From: Tabrizicola sp.
Lineage (GTDB): Bacteria; Pseudomonadota; Alphaproteobacteria; Rhodobacterales; Rhodobacteraceae
Direction of reading: 5' to 3'
NCBI GenBank assembly: GCA_016792685.1
Contig: JAEULQ010000127.1
Coordinates: 1-44,800, forward strand
DNA length: 44,800 nucleotides
The translations under genes were made by a program, and so were the position numbers. This document shows, piece after piece, positions 34,401-44,800 of the stretch. Numbering within the stretch: the first letter of the stretch is position 1; each line of letters begins with the position of its first letter. The notes beneath the pieces are model-generated. The model did not search any database and was not told where the DNA came from. It worked only from the letters and a program-made list of their open reading frames with translations.

Positions 34401-34892
34401 ATGGGCGCGGGTGTGGTGAAATCGGGCGGCGGCGGTAGACGTGGCCGTCGCGGCGGTCGCTCGGCGGCGATGCATGAGATCAACATCACGCCGATGGTCG
34501 ACGTGATGCTGGTGCTGCTGATCATCTTCATGGTGGCCGCACCGATGTTGACCGTAGGCGTGCCGGTCAAGCTGCCCGAGACAGCAGCGGCCGCCTTGCC
34601 GACTGAACAGGAAGAGCCCCTGACCGTCACCATCACGGCGGACGGGCGGCTGGCGATCCAGACGACGGAAGTGGCCGATGCCGAGATGATCCCGAAACTG
34701 ACGGCGATCGCGGCGGAGCGGACCTCGAAGAAGATTTTCCTGCGGGCGGATGGCGCCATTCCCTATGAACGGGTTGCCCAGGTCATGGGGGCGCTGAATG
34801 CGGGCGGGTTCAACGAGATCGGGCTTGTGACCGATGCCGAGGGACCAAGCTTTGGCGCTGGGGAAGCGTCTCAGGCTGAAACGGACGGTTGA
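34401..34892 (+). CDS. tolR: TolR, ExbD-like subunit of the Tol-Pal system
   Basis: 163 aa. A Gly/Arg-rich N-terminus ([13 protein letters not shown]) precedes the signature [24 protein letters not shown] with the essential membrane Asp in MVDVMLVLL. The periplasmic domain ([18 protein letters not shown] and [21 protein letters not shown]) is typical of TolR/ExbD. It couples proton flow to TolA. Starts three bases after tolQ and slightly overlaps the tolA coding region. Confidence 0.94.
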   Translation: MGAGVVKSGGGGRRGRRGGRSAAMHEINITPMVDVMLVLLIIFMVAAPMLTVGVPVKLPETAAAALPTEQEEPLTVTITADGRLAIQTTEVADAEMIPKLTAIAAERTSKKIFLRADGAIPYERVAQVMGALNAGGFNEIGLVTDAEGPSFGAGEASQAETDG

Positions 34893-34897
34893 GGCGG

Positions 34898-36100
34898 ATG
34901 CAGACGCGGTTCCAGACCGGGACAGTCGTATCGGCGATCGGGCATGCAGGGTTGGTCCTGTGGGTGCTGGTCGGCGACTGGCTGTTTGCACAGGAGCCGC
35001 CCGAGGACATCATAGTCACCTCGGTCTCGATGATCAGTTCAGAGGAGTTCGACGCGCTGCAGGCAGCGGCGACGGCCGTTCCGGCTGAAGAGCCCGCCCC
35101 GCAGCGACCCGAGCCGCGGCCCGAACCTGAACCTGTTGCCGAGCCAGAACCTGCTCCGGAACCGGAACCCTTGCCTGAACCGGAGCCAGAGCCCTTGCCG
35201 GAACCTGAGCCGGAACCCGAGCCGGTGCCTGAACCCGAGCCAGTCCCGGAGCCGCCTCCAAGCGAGGCTCCTCAGGCCGAGGAAGAGCAGGCGATCCAGT
35301 CGGACTCGACCGAAATCCAGCCCGCGCCCGAGGCCGAGGAAATCATCGCCCCCGATCCGGTGCAGCCGGAGACGGAGGCCGAGACCTCGGACACGCCGGA
35401 GCCTGCGGTGAGCGAGGACCCTGCTGCGGAAGAGGTGATCGAGCAGGAGCCGACGGAAGAAACCGTGGCCGAGGATACCGGGGACGTGACCCAGACCGAG
35501 GCCAACGAAGAGCAGGATGCCGAGACCGGAATGACGACCTCGGTCCGCCCGAAGTCGCGGCCGGAACGGGCGGCGCCGGAGCCGGAGCCGGAGCCCGAAG
35601 CCGAGCCGGAAGTCGCAGCGGCTGAGCCGACAGAGGAACCCCCAGCCGAGGAACCGGCCGAGGAGCAGCCGGTCGATGACCAGTCGACCGAAGATGCGAT
35701 CGCCGCTCTTCTGGGCGAGGCGAGCGAGGAACCGGTCGAAGAAGCCAGCGAGACCGGCGGGCAAGACCTGCCGCAAGGCCCGCCGCTGACCGGCGGGGAG
35801 ATGGGCGACATTTCCAGCGCGATTGCGCGGCGGTGGAACCTGGGCGCGGCCTCGACTGACGTGATGAGCACGATGGTCGTGATCCGCGTCTCGTTCGCGC
35901 AGGACGGCAAACCGGTCAGTTTCGAGCTTCTGGAAGCGGACGGGCCGACCCAGGCTGCGATCGACAACCTGTTCTCGATCGCCAAGCGGGCGGTCAACCG
36001 GACACATACGGAAGGCGGAATTCCGCTGCCTCCGGACAAATTTGACACCTGGCGCGTGCTTGATCTGGTCTTCGATGCCAATGGAATGAGGGTGCGATGA
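34898..36100 (+). CDS. tolA: TolA-like energy-transducing protein with Pro-Glu repeat linker
   Basis: 400 aa from ATG 34898 (a TTG at 34889 would add three residues). One N-terminal membrane span ([21 protein letters not shown]), then a long acidic spacer: residues ~60-125 are repeated P-E-P-E units and the rest up to ~290 is Glu/Ala/Pro-rich. The C-terminal domain ([49 protein letters not shown]) matches TolA/TonB domain III in position and fold type. Enterobacterial TolA has a helical Ala/Lys-rich spacer; here it is Pro-Glu-rich and probably extended. It should reach across the periplasm from TolQR to Pal/TolB. Function is inferred from operon position. Confidence 0.9.
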   Translation: MQTRFQTGTVVSAIGHAGLVLWVLVGDWLFAQEPPEDIIVTSVSMISSEEFDALQAAATAVPAEEPAPQRPEPRPEPEPVAEPEPAPEPEPLPEPEPEPLPEPEPEPEPVPEPEPVPEPPPSEAPQAEEEQAIQSDSTEIQPAPEAEEIIAPDPVQPETEAETSDTPEPAVSEDPAAEEVIEQEPTEETVAEDTGDVTQTEANEEQDAETGMTTSVRPKSRPERAAPEPEPEPEAEPEVAAAEPTEEPPAEEPAEEQPVDDQSTEDAIAALLGEASEEPVEEASETGGQDLPQGPPLTGGEMGDISSAIARRWNLGAASTDVMSTMVVIRVSFAQDGKPVSFELLEADGPTQAAIDNLFSIAKRAVNRTHTEGGIPLPPDKFDTWRVLDLVFDANGMRVR

Positions 36101-36182
36101 GCAGGCGCTTGTGGAAAAACTGCGAAGAATTCCCCTTCTCTCCCGCGGGGTGCGCGGGCAAGGAAAAACAAAAGAACGGAGC

Positions 36183-37532
36183 ATGAGGCCGATGACCAGA
36201 CCCATGAAAGAGACCTTCCAGACGCTTCTTGCGCTGACCCTGGCGGTTGGCACATGGGTGACGTCCCCGGCCCTGGCCCTGGACCCGCCGCGGATCGTGA
36301 TCGGATCGCCGGTGATCGAGCCGATGCCCGTTGCCGTGCCGACTTTCATCGACGAGGGCGGCGCGGGGGATTATGCGCGCGAAATCAGCAATGTAGTGAT
36401 CTCGGACCTGGAAGGGACGGGCTTCTTCCGCAACATCGGGGAAGAGGCGCATATCAGCCGGATCACCAGCTTTGATGGCGGCGTGGCCTTCGAGGACTGG
36501 AAGGCGATCAACGCTCAGGTGCTGGTGACGGGGGCGGTCAGCGTGGCAGGCGACCGGATCACGGTGAAGTTCCGGGCCTATGACGTCTTCAACGGCAATA
36601 CGCTGGAAGGTGCGGCCCTGCAGTTTGCCGGCACGACCGACGGCTGGCGGCGGATGGCGCACAAGGTCGCGGATGTGATCTATTCCAAGATCACTGGCGA
36701 AAGCGGCTATTTCGACAGCCGGGTGGTCTTTGTCGCCGAGTCGGGTCCGAAGAACCAGCGGCTGAAGCGGCTGGCGGTGATGGATTATGATGGGGCGAAT
36801 GTGGCCTATCTGACCGACAGCTCCTCGATCGTGATTGCGCCGCGCTTTTCGCCTGCCGGGGACCGCATTCTTTACACGAGCTACGAGACCGGCTTTCCCC
36901 GCATCACGCTGATGGATGTGGGCAGCCTGGACCGCCGGACGCTGGACGAACAGCCCGGCACGATGACCTTCGCGCCGCGCTTCTCGCCCGATGGCGGGAC
37001 GGTGGTCTTCAGCCTGGAACGCGGCGGCAACACCGACATCTCTACGCTTTCGCTTGGGTCGGGGCAGCTTTCGCACCTGACCAATGCGCCGTCCATCGAG
37101 ACTGCGCCGAGCTTCAGCCCCGACGGCAGCCAGATCGTCTTTGAAAGCGACCGCTCTGGCACGCCGCAGATCTATGTGATGCCGGCAGGCGGCGGCGAGG
37201 GCACGCGGATTTCCGGTGGCAAGGGGCGCTATGGCACCCCGGTCTGGTCGCCCCGGGGCGACTATATCGCCTTCACCAAGCAGAACGAGGGCCGCTTCCA
37301 CATCGGCGTGATGCGGACGGACGGCACCGAGGAGCGGCTGTTGACGGCAAGCTTCCTGGACGAGGGCCCGACCTGGGCGCCGAACGGGCGCGTGCTGATG
37401 TTCACCCGCGAGACCAGCGGTAGCGGCGGGCAGGCAAGCCTGTGGTCGGTGGATATCACCGGGCGGAACCTGAAGCAGATCCCGACGGAAGGCCCGGCCT
37501 CGGACCCCGCCTGGTCGCCGCTTTTGCCCTGA
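36183..37532 (+). CDS. tolB: TolB, periplasmic beta-propeller of the Tol-Pal system
   Basis: 449 aa from ATG 36183, after ACGGAGC. Signal peptide ([22 protein letters not shown]) cleaved before LDPPRI. Residues ~30-170 form the alpha/beta domain ([24 protein letters not shown]), and ~190-449 a six-bladed propeller made of WD40-like PD40 repeats, seen as repeated [19 protein letters not shown] and [12 protein letters not shown]. TolB binds Pal and hands it to TolA. The preceding 82 bases after tolA contain no gene. Confidence 0.95.
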   Translation: MRPMTRPMKETFQTLLALTLAVGTWVTSPALALDPPRIVIGSPVIEPMPVAVPTFIDEGGAGDYAREISNVVISDLEGTGFFRNIGEEAHISRITSFDGGVAFEDWKAINAQVLVTGAVSVAGDRITVKFRAYDVFNGNTLEGAALQFAGTTDGWRRMAHKVADVIYSKITGESGYFDSRVVFVAESGPKNQRLKRLAVMDYDGANVAYLTDSSSIVIAPRFSPAGDRILYTSYETGFPRITLMDVGSLDRRTLDEQPGTMTFAPRFSPDGGTVVFSLERGGNTDISTLSLGSGQLSHLTNAPSIETAPSFSPDGSQIVFESDRSGTPQIYVMPAGGGEGTRISGGKGRYGTPVWSPRGDYIAFTKQNEGRFHIGVMRTDGTEERLLTASFLDEGPTWAPNGRVLMFTRETSGSGGQASLWSVDITGRNLKQIPTEGPASDPAWSPLLP

Positions 37533-37540
37533 AATGTGAC

Positions 37541-37565
37541 GCGCCGCCGATTCCCTCGGCGGCGC
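37541..37565 (+). terminator. Hairpin between tolB and pal
   Basis: GCGCCGCCGA, loop TTCCC, TCGGCGGCGC: perfect 10-bp stem beginning 8 bases after the tolB stop. The following bases (AAAGCTGTTAATG) lack a T run. It may act as a partial terminator or protect the 3' end of upstream messenger, letting pal be expressed at a different level. Confidence 0.5.
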
Positions 37566-37615
37566 AAAGCTGTTAATGTCCTGGCAATCGAGCCAACAAG
37601 AAGGATGCCAACCCC

Positions 37616-38149
37616 ATGAGCATTGCTGCGAAGTCGCTTCTCCTGATCGCCGTCCTGGGCCTTGCGGCCTGTAACAACCCTGACCGTTACGGCGCCGGTG
37701 GCGCGGGTGCGGGCGGTGCCGGTGGTGCCGGCGGCATGGGCGGGATCGACACGACGGGTCTGGGCGATCCGAACAATCCGACCTCGATCGCCTACTTCAA
37801 CCAGACGGTTGGCGACCGGGTGCTGTTCGCGGTGGACCAGTCGACGCTGTCTCCGGAAGCGCGTGGTATCCTGACCGCCCAGGCCAACTGGCTGAACCAG
37901 AACCCGGGCTATGCCGCGATCATTGAAGGCCATGCCGACGAACAGGGCACGCGGGAATACAACCTTGCGCTGGGCGCGCGCCGGGCAGCGGCGGTGCAGA
38001 ACTTCCTGGTCAGCCAAGGCGTTGCGGCGAACCGGCTGCGGACCACGAGTTATGGCAAGGAGAAACCTTTGGAGGTCTGCTCTGAAGAGGTCTGCTATGC
38101 AAAGAATCGCCGCGCGGAAACAAAGCTACTTGCGGGCGCTGGGGCCTGA
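37616..38149 (+). CDS. pal: Peptidoglycan-associated lipoprotein Pal
   Basis: 177 aa. Signal with lipobox LLLIAVLGLAAC (Cys20), a short Gly/Ala-rich tether ([18 protein letters not shown]), then the OmpA-C domain (VLFAVDQSTLSPEARGIL, EGHADEQGTREYNLALGARRA, TTSYGKEKPL) that binds diaminopimelate in peptidoglycan. The two cysteines in EVCSEEVCYAKNRRAE are common in alphaproteobacterial Pal. ATG 37616 is preceded by AAGAAGGATGCC. It anchors the outer membrane to the wall and interacts with TolB. Confidence 0.95.
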   Translation: MSIAAKSLLLIAVLGLAACNNPDRYGAGGAGAGGAGGAGGMGGIDTTGLGDPNNPTSIAYFNQTVGDRVLFAVDQSTLSPEARGILTAQANWLNQNPGYAAIIEGHADEQGTREYNLALGARRAAAVQNFLVSQGVAANRLRTTSYGKEKPLEVCSEEVCYAKNRRAETKLLAGAGA

Positions 38150-38153
38150 CACA

Positions 38154-38993
38154 ATGCGGCTTAGCATTGTCCTGCTCCTTATTCTGCTTCCGGCACTCGG
38201 CCATGCCCAGGACCGGGCGCAGACGCTGGCCGACATCCGCGCCGAGCTGTCCGCTTTGGCCGCCGAGTTCAACGCGCTGAAGGCCGAGCTGGTCTCGACC
38301 GGGGCGGCGACCAGCGGGGCGGCGGGGGCGGATGCGCTGACCCGGATGGACACGATCGAGGCGACGCTGGCGCGACTGACGGCGCGGACCGAAGAGGTCG
38401 AGCTGAAGCTGAACCGGGTTGTCAGCGACGGCACCAACCGGATCGGCGACATCGAGTACCGCCTGTGCGAAGTGACCGAGGGCTGCGACCCGGCCAACCT
38501 TGGCGCCACGGCGACCTTGGGCGAGGCCGGGGGCGGCGTCGCGGTTGAGCCGGTCGCAACGGAGACCGGTGCCGGGACCGCGACCGACACGACGGGCGGG
38601 GCAGAGCTTGCTGTAAGTGAGCAGGAGGATTTTGACCGGGCCAAGGAGGTGCTCGGTCAGAGTGACTTTCCCCGAGCTGCAGAGCTCTTTGCGACCTATG
38701 CCCAATCCTATCCTGGCGGACCGCTAGTTCCCGAGGCGCATTTCCTGCGGGGAGAGGCGCTGTCGAAACTGGGTGACACCGGCAATGCGGCGCGCGCCTA
38801 TCTGGATGCCTTCTCGGCCGCTCCGGACGGGCCGATCGCGCCGGACGCGCTTTTGAAACTGGGCGAGGGCCTGGGGGCTCTGGGCCAGGTGCCCGAGGCT
38901 TGTGTGACACTGGCCGAGGTCGGCACGCGGTTCCCCGCCAGTCTGGCTGCGACGCAATCGACTGTGGCGATGCAGGGACTGGGGTGCCAGTAA
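38154..38993 (+). CDS. cpoB: CpoB/YbgF-type Tol-Pal accessory protein
   Basis: 279 aa from ATG 38154, five bases after the pal stop. Signal peptide LSIVLLLILLPALGHA. Then a coiled-coil region (residues ~20-90: LADIRAELSALAAEFNALKAE, RLTARTEEVELKLNRVV), a Thr/Ala/Gly linker (~105-150) and TPR repeats (ARDFDRAKEV-like start at EDFDRAKEVLGQSDFPRAAEL, then FLRGEALSKLGDTGNAARAY). CpoB coordinates wall synthesis with Tol-driven outer-membrane constriction. Its end overlaps the tilS start. Confidence 0.9.
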   Translation: MRLSIVLLLILLPALGHAQDRAQTLADIRAELSALAAEFNALKAELVSTGAATSGAAGADALTRMDTIEATLARLTARTEEVELKLNRVVSDGTNRIGDIEYRLCEVTEGCDPANLGATATLGEAGGGVAVEPVATETGAGTATDTTGGAELAVSEQEDFDRAKEVLGQSDFPRAAELFATYAQSYPGGPLVPEAHFLRGEALSKLGDTGNAARAYLDAFSAAPDGPIAPDALLKLGEGLGALGQVPEACVTLAEVGTRFPASLAATQSTVAMQGLGCQ

Positions 38994-40186
38994 GCCTTGG
39001 GGAGCGTCTGATCGGGCTAATCCGGACTGGCCTGCCCGCAGACCAGACCATCGGTGTGGCGCTTTCGGGCGGTGGGGATTCCACCGCCCTTTTGCATCTT
39101 TGCCTGGCGGTGGGCCTGCGGGTCGAGGCGGTGACTGTCGATCATGGCCTGCGGCCGGAAAGCGCGGCCGAGGCGGCGGGCGTGGCAGCGGATTGCGCGG
39201 CCCTTGGGGTCGGGCACGAGACGCGGCTTTGGCGGCACGGCCCGCTTGGCGGCAATCTGATGGATGCGGCACGGCGGGCGCGGCTGGGTCTGATCGCCGA
39301 CTGGGCCCGGTCGCGGGGAATTGGCGTGGTGGCCCTGGGCCATACCCGGGATGACCAGGCCGAAACGGTGCTGATGGGTCTGGCGCGGGCTGCGGGGCTG
39401 GCGGGACTGTCGGGAATGCGGCCGGAGTGGCACGAGGCGGAGCTCCGGTTCTGTCGCCCGCTTCTGCAGGCGGGTCGCGAGGAGTTGCGCCAGTGGCTGC
39501 GGTCACGGGGCGTTCGCTGGATCGACGATCCGACGAACGAGAATGACCGTTATGCACGGGTGCGGGCGCGCAAGGCCCTTGAAACGCTTGCGCCGCTGGG
39601 CATCACCGCTGAACGGCTGGCCCAGGTGGCGGGGCATTTGGCGCAGGTCCAGTCTGCGCTTGCCGTTCAGGTATCCGAGGCGGCCAGGCAGTTCGTGACC
39701 GAGGTTTCGGGGGCCCTGCGGCTGGATGCCGGGCTCTGCGATGCGCCACAGGAAATCCGGCGACAGGTGATGAGCGCTGCCCTGGTCTGGCTGGCGGGGA
39801 CGGACTATGCCCCGCGCGCTCCAGGGATCGAGCGGATGCTGGCGGCCCTGGCAACGGGGGGTGACGCGACGCTTGCCGGGTGCCGGCTGCGGCGGGGCTG
39901 GCTGGTCCGCGAACCCAGGGCGCTTGGCGGGGCGGTGCCGGTCGGCGCGCTTTGGGATCGCCGCTGGCGGGTCATCGGACCCGAAGGTGAAGTGCGCGCG
40001 CTGGGGCCCGAAGGATTGCGGCAGGTGCCGGACTGGCGCGCGCAGGGCCTGCCACGCGAGGTTCTGGCGGTCACGCCCGGAGTCTGGCACGGGTCAACGC
40101 TGCTTTCGGCCCCGCTGGCGGACCATTCCGCGGGCTGGCAGGCGGAATTGGTGCAGCCCTTTCACCTTTTCGGGTTGGTGGATTGA
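38984..40186 (+). CDS. tilS: tRNA(Ile)-lysidine synthetase TilS
   Basis: 400 aa if started at GTG 38984 (VPVSLGERLIGL), which overlaps the end of cpoB by 10 bases and follows AGGGA; longer in-frame starts would lie deep inside cpoB. The PP-loop motif VALSGGGDSTALLHL, then VDHGLRPESAAEA, LGHTRDDQAETVLMGLAR and the WIDDPTNENDRYAR motif identify TilS. It modifies C34 of the tRNA-Ile with CAU anticodon to lysidine so that it reads AUA. The C-terminal part is shortened relative to gammaproteobacterial TilS. The ftsH gene follows, as in many bacteria. Confidence 0.92.
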   Translation: MPVSLGERLIGLIRTGLPADQTIGVALSGGGDSTALLHLCLAVGLRVEAVTVDHGLRPESAAEAAGVAADCAALGVGHETRLWRHGPLGGNLMDAARRARLGLIADWARSRGIGVVALGHTRDDQAETVLMGLARAAGLAGLSGMRPEWHEAELRFCRPLLQAGREELRQWLRSRGVRWIDDPTNENDRYARVRARKALETLAPLGITAERLAQVAGHLAQVQSALAVQVSEAARQFVTEVSGALRLDAGLCDAPQEIRRQVMSAALVWLAGTDYAPRAPGIERMLAALATGGDATLAGCRLRRGWLVREPRALGGAVPVGALWDRRWRVIGPEGEVRALGPEGLRQVPDWRAQGLPREVLAVTPGVWHGSTLLSAPLADHSAGWQAELVQPFHLFGLVD

Positions 40187-40267
40187 ACCTGAGGCCCAAA
40201 GGTTTATCTTAAGCGCAAAGCCGCGTCGGCCTCATGGCGGGCCGCGGGTCAATTGGGAGTTCCCGTT

Positions 40268-42193
<1,926 letters not shown>

Positions 42194-42202
42194 TCAGATG
42201 AG

Positions 42203-42226
42203 AGGCCCCGCAGCGCGGGGCCTTTT
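42203..42226 (+). terminator. Rho-independent terminator of ftsH
   Basis: GGCCCCGC, loop AGC, GCGGGGCC followed directly by TTTT (42223-42226). Canonical intrinsic terminator 10 bases after the ftsH stop. Confidence 0.85.
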
Positions 42227-42279
42227 GCTTTCCGAGGCCTGCGGCTACCGTGACCCGGCGCAAGGCTTGGAGGCGGCAG

Positions 42280-43257
42280 ATGATTTCGGCATTCGCAATG
42301 CGGGGCAACCGGCTGCAGCGGCTGGACCTGTCCGGTGATCACCTGAAAGATGCCGTGTGGATCGATCTCGACTGTCCGACGGAAGCCGAGGAAGACGCGG
42401 TCGAGGCGGCATTGGGGATCGACATCCCCACCCACGACGACATGCAGGAAATCGAGGTCTCGTCCCGTATCTACCGTGAAGCGGGGGCGCTGTTCCTGAC
42501 CGCTCAGGTGGTTGCCAGCCCCGAGATGCGCGAAACCGAGATCGGACCGGTGACCTTTGTGGTCCTGCCACATCGGCTGGTCACGGTGCATTATCACCAT
42601 CCCGGCTCGCTGAGGCATTTCGCCGACTGGGCAGCGCGGCACGACACGACGGTCGAAAGCGGGCTGGATGCGCTATTGGCCATGCTGGAAGCGGTGGTGG
42701 ATCGACTGGCTGATATCCTCGAGGGTGAGGCGCGCAAGCACGACGCCTTGACCAAGGCAATCTTTGCGGCCCATCGGCCCGCGGGCAAGAGCGAGACCCT
42801 GGCGGTCGTGCTGCAGCGTATCGGGCGGGCGGAGGATCTGAACGGAAAGGTCAGCGAAAGTCTGGGCACTCTGCAGCGGCTGTTGGGCTACCTGACTGTG
42901 ACCTCGGAACATCCGGACGGGCTGACGCTGAGCGCGGGCGAAAAGCCGGTGGCGCGGACGCTGCTGCAGGACGTCCGGTCGCTGCGCGATGCGGCGCAGG
43001 CGCAATCCGAGAAGGTCCGCTTCCTGCTGGACGCGACTTTGGGGGTGATCAACATCCGACAGTCGGATGTGATCAAGATCTTCTCGGTCGTGGCCTTCGT
43101 CTTCCTGCCGCCGACCCTGATCGCAAGCATCTATGGCATGAATTTCACGCATATGCCGGAACTCGCCTGGCCCTGGGGCTATCCGATGGCGCTGGGGCTG
43201 ATGGTGATATCGGCCCTGGTGCCATGGCTGGTCTTCCGCTGGAAGAAGTGGCTGTGA
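42280..43257 (+). CDS. CorA-family divalent metal transporter (ZntB-like)
   Basis: 325 aa from ATG 42280, preceded by GGAGGCGGC; an in-frame start 30 bases upstream is poorer. The large cytoplasmic N-terminal domain and long helix (SLRDAAQAQSEKVRFLLDATLG) precede two C-terminal membrane spans, IFSVVAFVFLPPTLIASIYG and PMALGLMVISALVPWLVF, joined by the family motif YGMNF. The sequence after GMN (THMPELAWPWGYP) fits the CorA/ZntB family. Substrate Mg2+, Co2+ or Zn2+ cannot be decided; a ZntB-like Zn2+ role is possible. Its stop overlaps the next start (GTGA). Confidence 0.88.
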   Translation: MISAFAMRGNRLQRLDLSGDHLKDAVWIDLDCPTEAEEDAVEAALGIDIPTHDDMQEIEVSSRIYREAGALFLTAQVVASPEMRETEIGPVTFVVLPHRLVTVHYHHPGSLRHFADWAARHDTTVESGLDALLAMLEAVVDRLADILEGEARKHDALTKAIFAAHRPAGKSETLAVVLQRIGRAEDLNGKVSESLGTLQRLLGYLTVTSEHPDGLTLSAGEKPVARTLLQDVRSLRDAAQAQSEKVRFLLDATLGVINIRQSDVIKIFSVVAFVFLPPTLIASIYGMNFTHMPELAWPWGYPMALGLMVISALVPWLVFRWKKWL

Positions 43258-44042
43258 AGGACTGGGACCCCGCGCGATACGGGGCGTTCCGTGACTTGCG
43301 GCTGCGCCCGGCGCTGGACCTGCTGGCGCAGGTGCCGGAGTTGCCAAATGGCGACGTGATCGACCTGGGCTGCGGCGACGGCGTGGTGGGTCCGGCACTG
43401 GCGGCACGCTTCAGGCCGGATCATTATCTGATCGGCGTCGATGCCTCGGCTTCCATGCTGGGAAGAGCGGCTGAACGGCTGACGCGGCAGGGCAATCGGC
43501 TTTATGGCGGACTGACCGAGGCTGACATTGCGCTGTGGGCCGCCCACACTCCGCCCGCGCTGATCTTCTCCAACGCCGCGCTGAACTGGTTGCCGGATCA
43601 TGCAACGCTGATGCCCAGGTTGGCAGCCATGCTGGCGCGGGGTGGCGTGCTGGCGGTGCAGATGCCGCGGCAGGGGGATGCGCCGTCGCATCGGTTGCTG
43701 CGCGAGGTGGCGGAAGGGCTGTTTCCGGGGCGCGCCTTGCCACCACCGTCGCCAGTGTTGCAGGCGGAAGATTACGCCCAGATGCTGCTGCCCCTGGGTG
43801 AGGTGCGGGCCTGGACCACGGATTACATCCAGATGCTCGACCCCGTGGCCGAGGGTCACCCGGTCCGCGCCTTCACTGAAAGCACCGCGATGAGGCCCTA
43901 TGTGGCCGGGATGACACCCGACGAGGTTCGCGCTTATCTTGCGACCTATGACGCGTCTTTGGCCGAGGTCTATCCGGCCTTGCCAGACGGCCGTGTCATT
44001 TTTCCCTTCACCCGCGTCTTCTTCATCCTGGAGCGACACTGA
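43254..44042 (+). CDS. tam: Trans-aconitate 2-methyltransferase-like SAM methyltransferase
   Basis: 262 aa from GTG 43254 (VKDWDPARYGAFRDLRLRP), overlapping the CorA stop by four bases. The opening DWDPxxYxxFxxxRxRPAxDLLAxVP and motif I VIDLGCGDGVVGPALAARF match Tam, as do the later SNAALNWLPDH and VQMPRQGDAPSH segments. Tam methylates trans-aconitate, which otherwise inhibits the TCA enzyme aconitase. Length is normal. It is followed without gap by the MOSC gene. BioC-type methyltransferases are a less likely alternative. Confidence 0.8.
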   Translation: MKDWDPARYGAFRDLRLRPALDLLAQVPELPNGDVIDLGCGDGVVGPALAARFRPDHYLIGVDASASMLGRAAERLTRQGNRLYGGLTEADIALWAAHTPPALIFSNAALNWLPDHATLMPRLAAMLARGGVLAVQMPRQGDAPSHRLLREVAEGLFPGRALPPPSPVLQAEDYAQMLLPLGEVRAWTTDYIQMLDPVAEGHPVRAFTESTAMRPYVAGMTPDEVRAYLATYDASLAEVYPALPDGRVIFPFTRVFFILERH

Positions 44043-44644
44043 TGCCTGCGCTGATCCCGACCGACTATACTGCCCGCGTCGTCTGGCTGGGATACCAGCC
44101 GGTGCCGGTGGAGAAGCTGGTCATAACCTCCCGGCCGCTGGAGGCAATGCCGCTGAGCTTTGCCGGGTTTGAAGGCGAGATTCATGCCGGGCAGACCCGG
44201 CCCTCCTGCAGCCGGGTGGTAAAGCAGCATCCGAAGGGCACCGAGATCCGCAACGTACGCCAGCTTTGCGTGGTGAGCGCCGAGGAAATGGCAGAAGTCG
44301 CCAAGACGATGGGACTTGCGGCGCTGGATTATGCCTGGGTCGGGGCCTCGCTGGTGTTGGAGGGGATCCCTGACCTGACGCACCTGCCGCCCTCCAGCCG
44401 GTTGCAGGGGCCGGACGGGGTGACGCTGGTGGTCGACATGGAAAACCTGCCCTGTCAGGAGCCGGCGATGACGATCGACAAGGCGTTGCCGGGCCAGGGC
44501 AAGGGGTTCAAGCCGGCGGCCGAGGGCAAGCGCGGTGTGACCGCCTGGGTCGAGCGCGAGGGCGTACTGCGGTTGGGCGACGAGATGCGGCTGCATGTCC
44601 CCGCGCAAAGGCCTTGGGCGGCTGTTGCGCGGAAAGGGGCCTGA
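44042..44644 (+). CDS. MOSC-domain protein
   Basis: 200 aa from ATG 44042, overlapping the tam stop. The MOSC (molybdenum cofactor sulfurase C-terminal) type is recognised from FEGEIHAGQTRPSC, IRNVRQLCVVSAEEMAEVA, GASLVLEGIPDLTHLPPSSRL and LPCQEPAMTI, in which the conserved Cys (PSC / LPC) could carry a sulfur or bind cofactor. The order beta-barrel then LDYAWVGASLVLEGIPDL fits this family. Role unknown in detail; MOSC proteins act on molybdenum cofactor or sulfur transfer. It overlaps the upstream genes and is probably the last gene of the corA-tam-MOSC unit. Confidence 0.82.
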   Translation: MPALIPTDYTARVVWLGYQPVPVEKLVITSRPLEAMPLSFAGFEGEIHAGQTRPSCSRVVKQHPKGTEIRNVRQLCVVSAEEMAEVAKTMGLAALDYAWVGASLVLEGIPDLTHLPPSSRLQGPDGVTLVVDMENLPCQEPAMTIDKALPGQGKGFKPAAEGKRGVTAWVEREGVLRLGDEMRLHVPAQRPWAAVARKGA

Positions 44645-44665
44645 GGGCGCGTCTTCCGGCTGGCC

Positions 44666-44719
44666 CCGGAGGGTTTCACACCCTCCGGACCTCCCGTGGG
44701 ATATTTGGACAAAGATGAA
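44666..44719 (+). repeat. Hairpin-tag intergenic element, copy 2
   Basis: CCGGAGGGT, loop TTCAC, ACCCTCCGG is a 9-bp stem (44666-44688), followed by GGGATATTTGGACAAAGATGAA (44698-44719). Same layout as 32428-32473. The ATG in the tag (44715) opens a 28-codon frame that runs off the window; whether that is a gene cannot be judged. No other gene is seen after 44644. Confidence 0.7.
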
Positions 44720-44800
44720 CGCAAATCTTAGTCAAATTGGCGGGATCGGCCGGTTCAGGGTGGTGAGTTTCCCATCGGAAACCGTCGCTGGCGAATTTTG

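Noticed and set aside
35039-36349. 436-aa minus-strand frame opposite tolA
   Set aside because: Arg/Leu/Gly/Phe repeats are the complement of the Pro-Glu repeat of tolA.
44715-44800. Open frame starting at the ATG of the second hairpin-tag element
   Set aside because: Only 28 codons are inside the window and the ATG belongs to a dispersed repeat; not enough to call a gene.

Overview
The window looks like chromosomal DNA of a high-GC alphaproteobacterium of the Rhodobacterales (Rhodobacter/Paracoccus-like). The evidence is strong GC-rich codon use, a phosphatidylcholine synthase with the rhizobial/Rhodobacter-type motif, a DUF1127 protein, the complete ruvCA-B / ybgC-tolQRAB-pal-cpoB / tilS-ftsH gene order, and two copies of a hairpin plus GGATATTTGG.CAAAGATGAA intergenic element that I associate with this order. 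No rRNA, tRNA or CRISPR array was seen.

Layout. 1-2468: the 3' part of an indolepyruvate:ferredoxin oxidoreductase operon (iorA partial, iorB). 2490-4899 (minus): DUF484, xerC and pcs, with a terminator at the xerC stop. 4900-5351: no intact gene, but a relic of an IS481-type transposase and a 22-bp palindrome. 5352-11723: a LysR regulator divergent from a four-gene catabolic cluster (Tat-exported PotD-like binding protein, cupin, GMC oxidoreductase, trimethylamine-dehydrogenase-like flavoprotein), probably for a methylated or quaternary amine. 11724-12562: decayed DNA holding relics of a GntR regulator and, less surely, an Asp/Glu-racemase-like gene. 12563-12889: a small exported protein.

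12926-19503 is the most unusual part. Two very large multidomain genes face each other: a 768-aa sulfotransferase-like/TPR/GT2 protein and a 1415-aa protein with five recognisable modules (sulfotransferase, GT2 glycosyltransferase, second sulfotransferase, RgpF-like domain, SAM methyltransferase). Together they suggest a compact system that builds and decorates (sulfates, methylates) a cell-surface glycan. 19504-21427 is an AT-richer islet with two unknown genes bounded by gene debris and a repeat cluster. tal and priA follow, then an AT-rich lipoprotein gene and an inverted copy of the repeat.

25179-28938: small DUF6958-like protein, MFS transporter, msrA, prmA and a small membrane protein. 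29044-42193 is conserved housekeeping: DUF1127, ruvC-ruvA-(membrane protein)-ruvB, a conserved hypothetical gene, then ybgC-tolQ-tolR-tolA-tolB-pal-cpoB (envelope constriction and outer-membrane integrity), tilS (tRNA-Ile lysidine) and ftsH (membrane protease). 42280-44644: a CorA-type metal transporter, a trans-aconitate methyltransferase-like gene and a MOSC protein, overlapping or nearly so. The window ends in the second copy of the hairpin-tag repeat.
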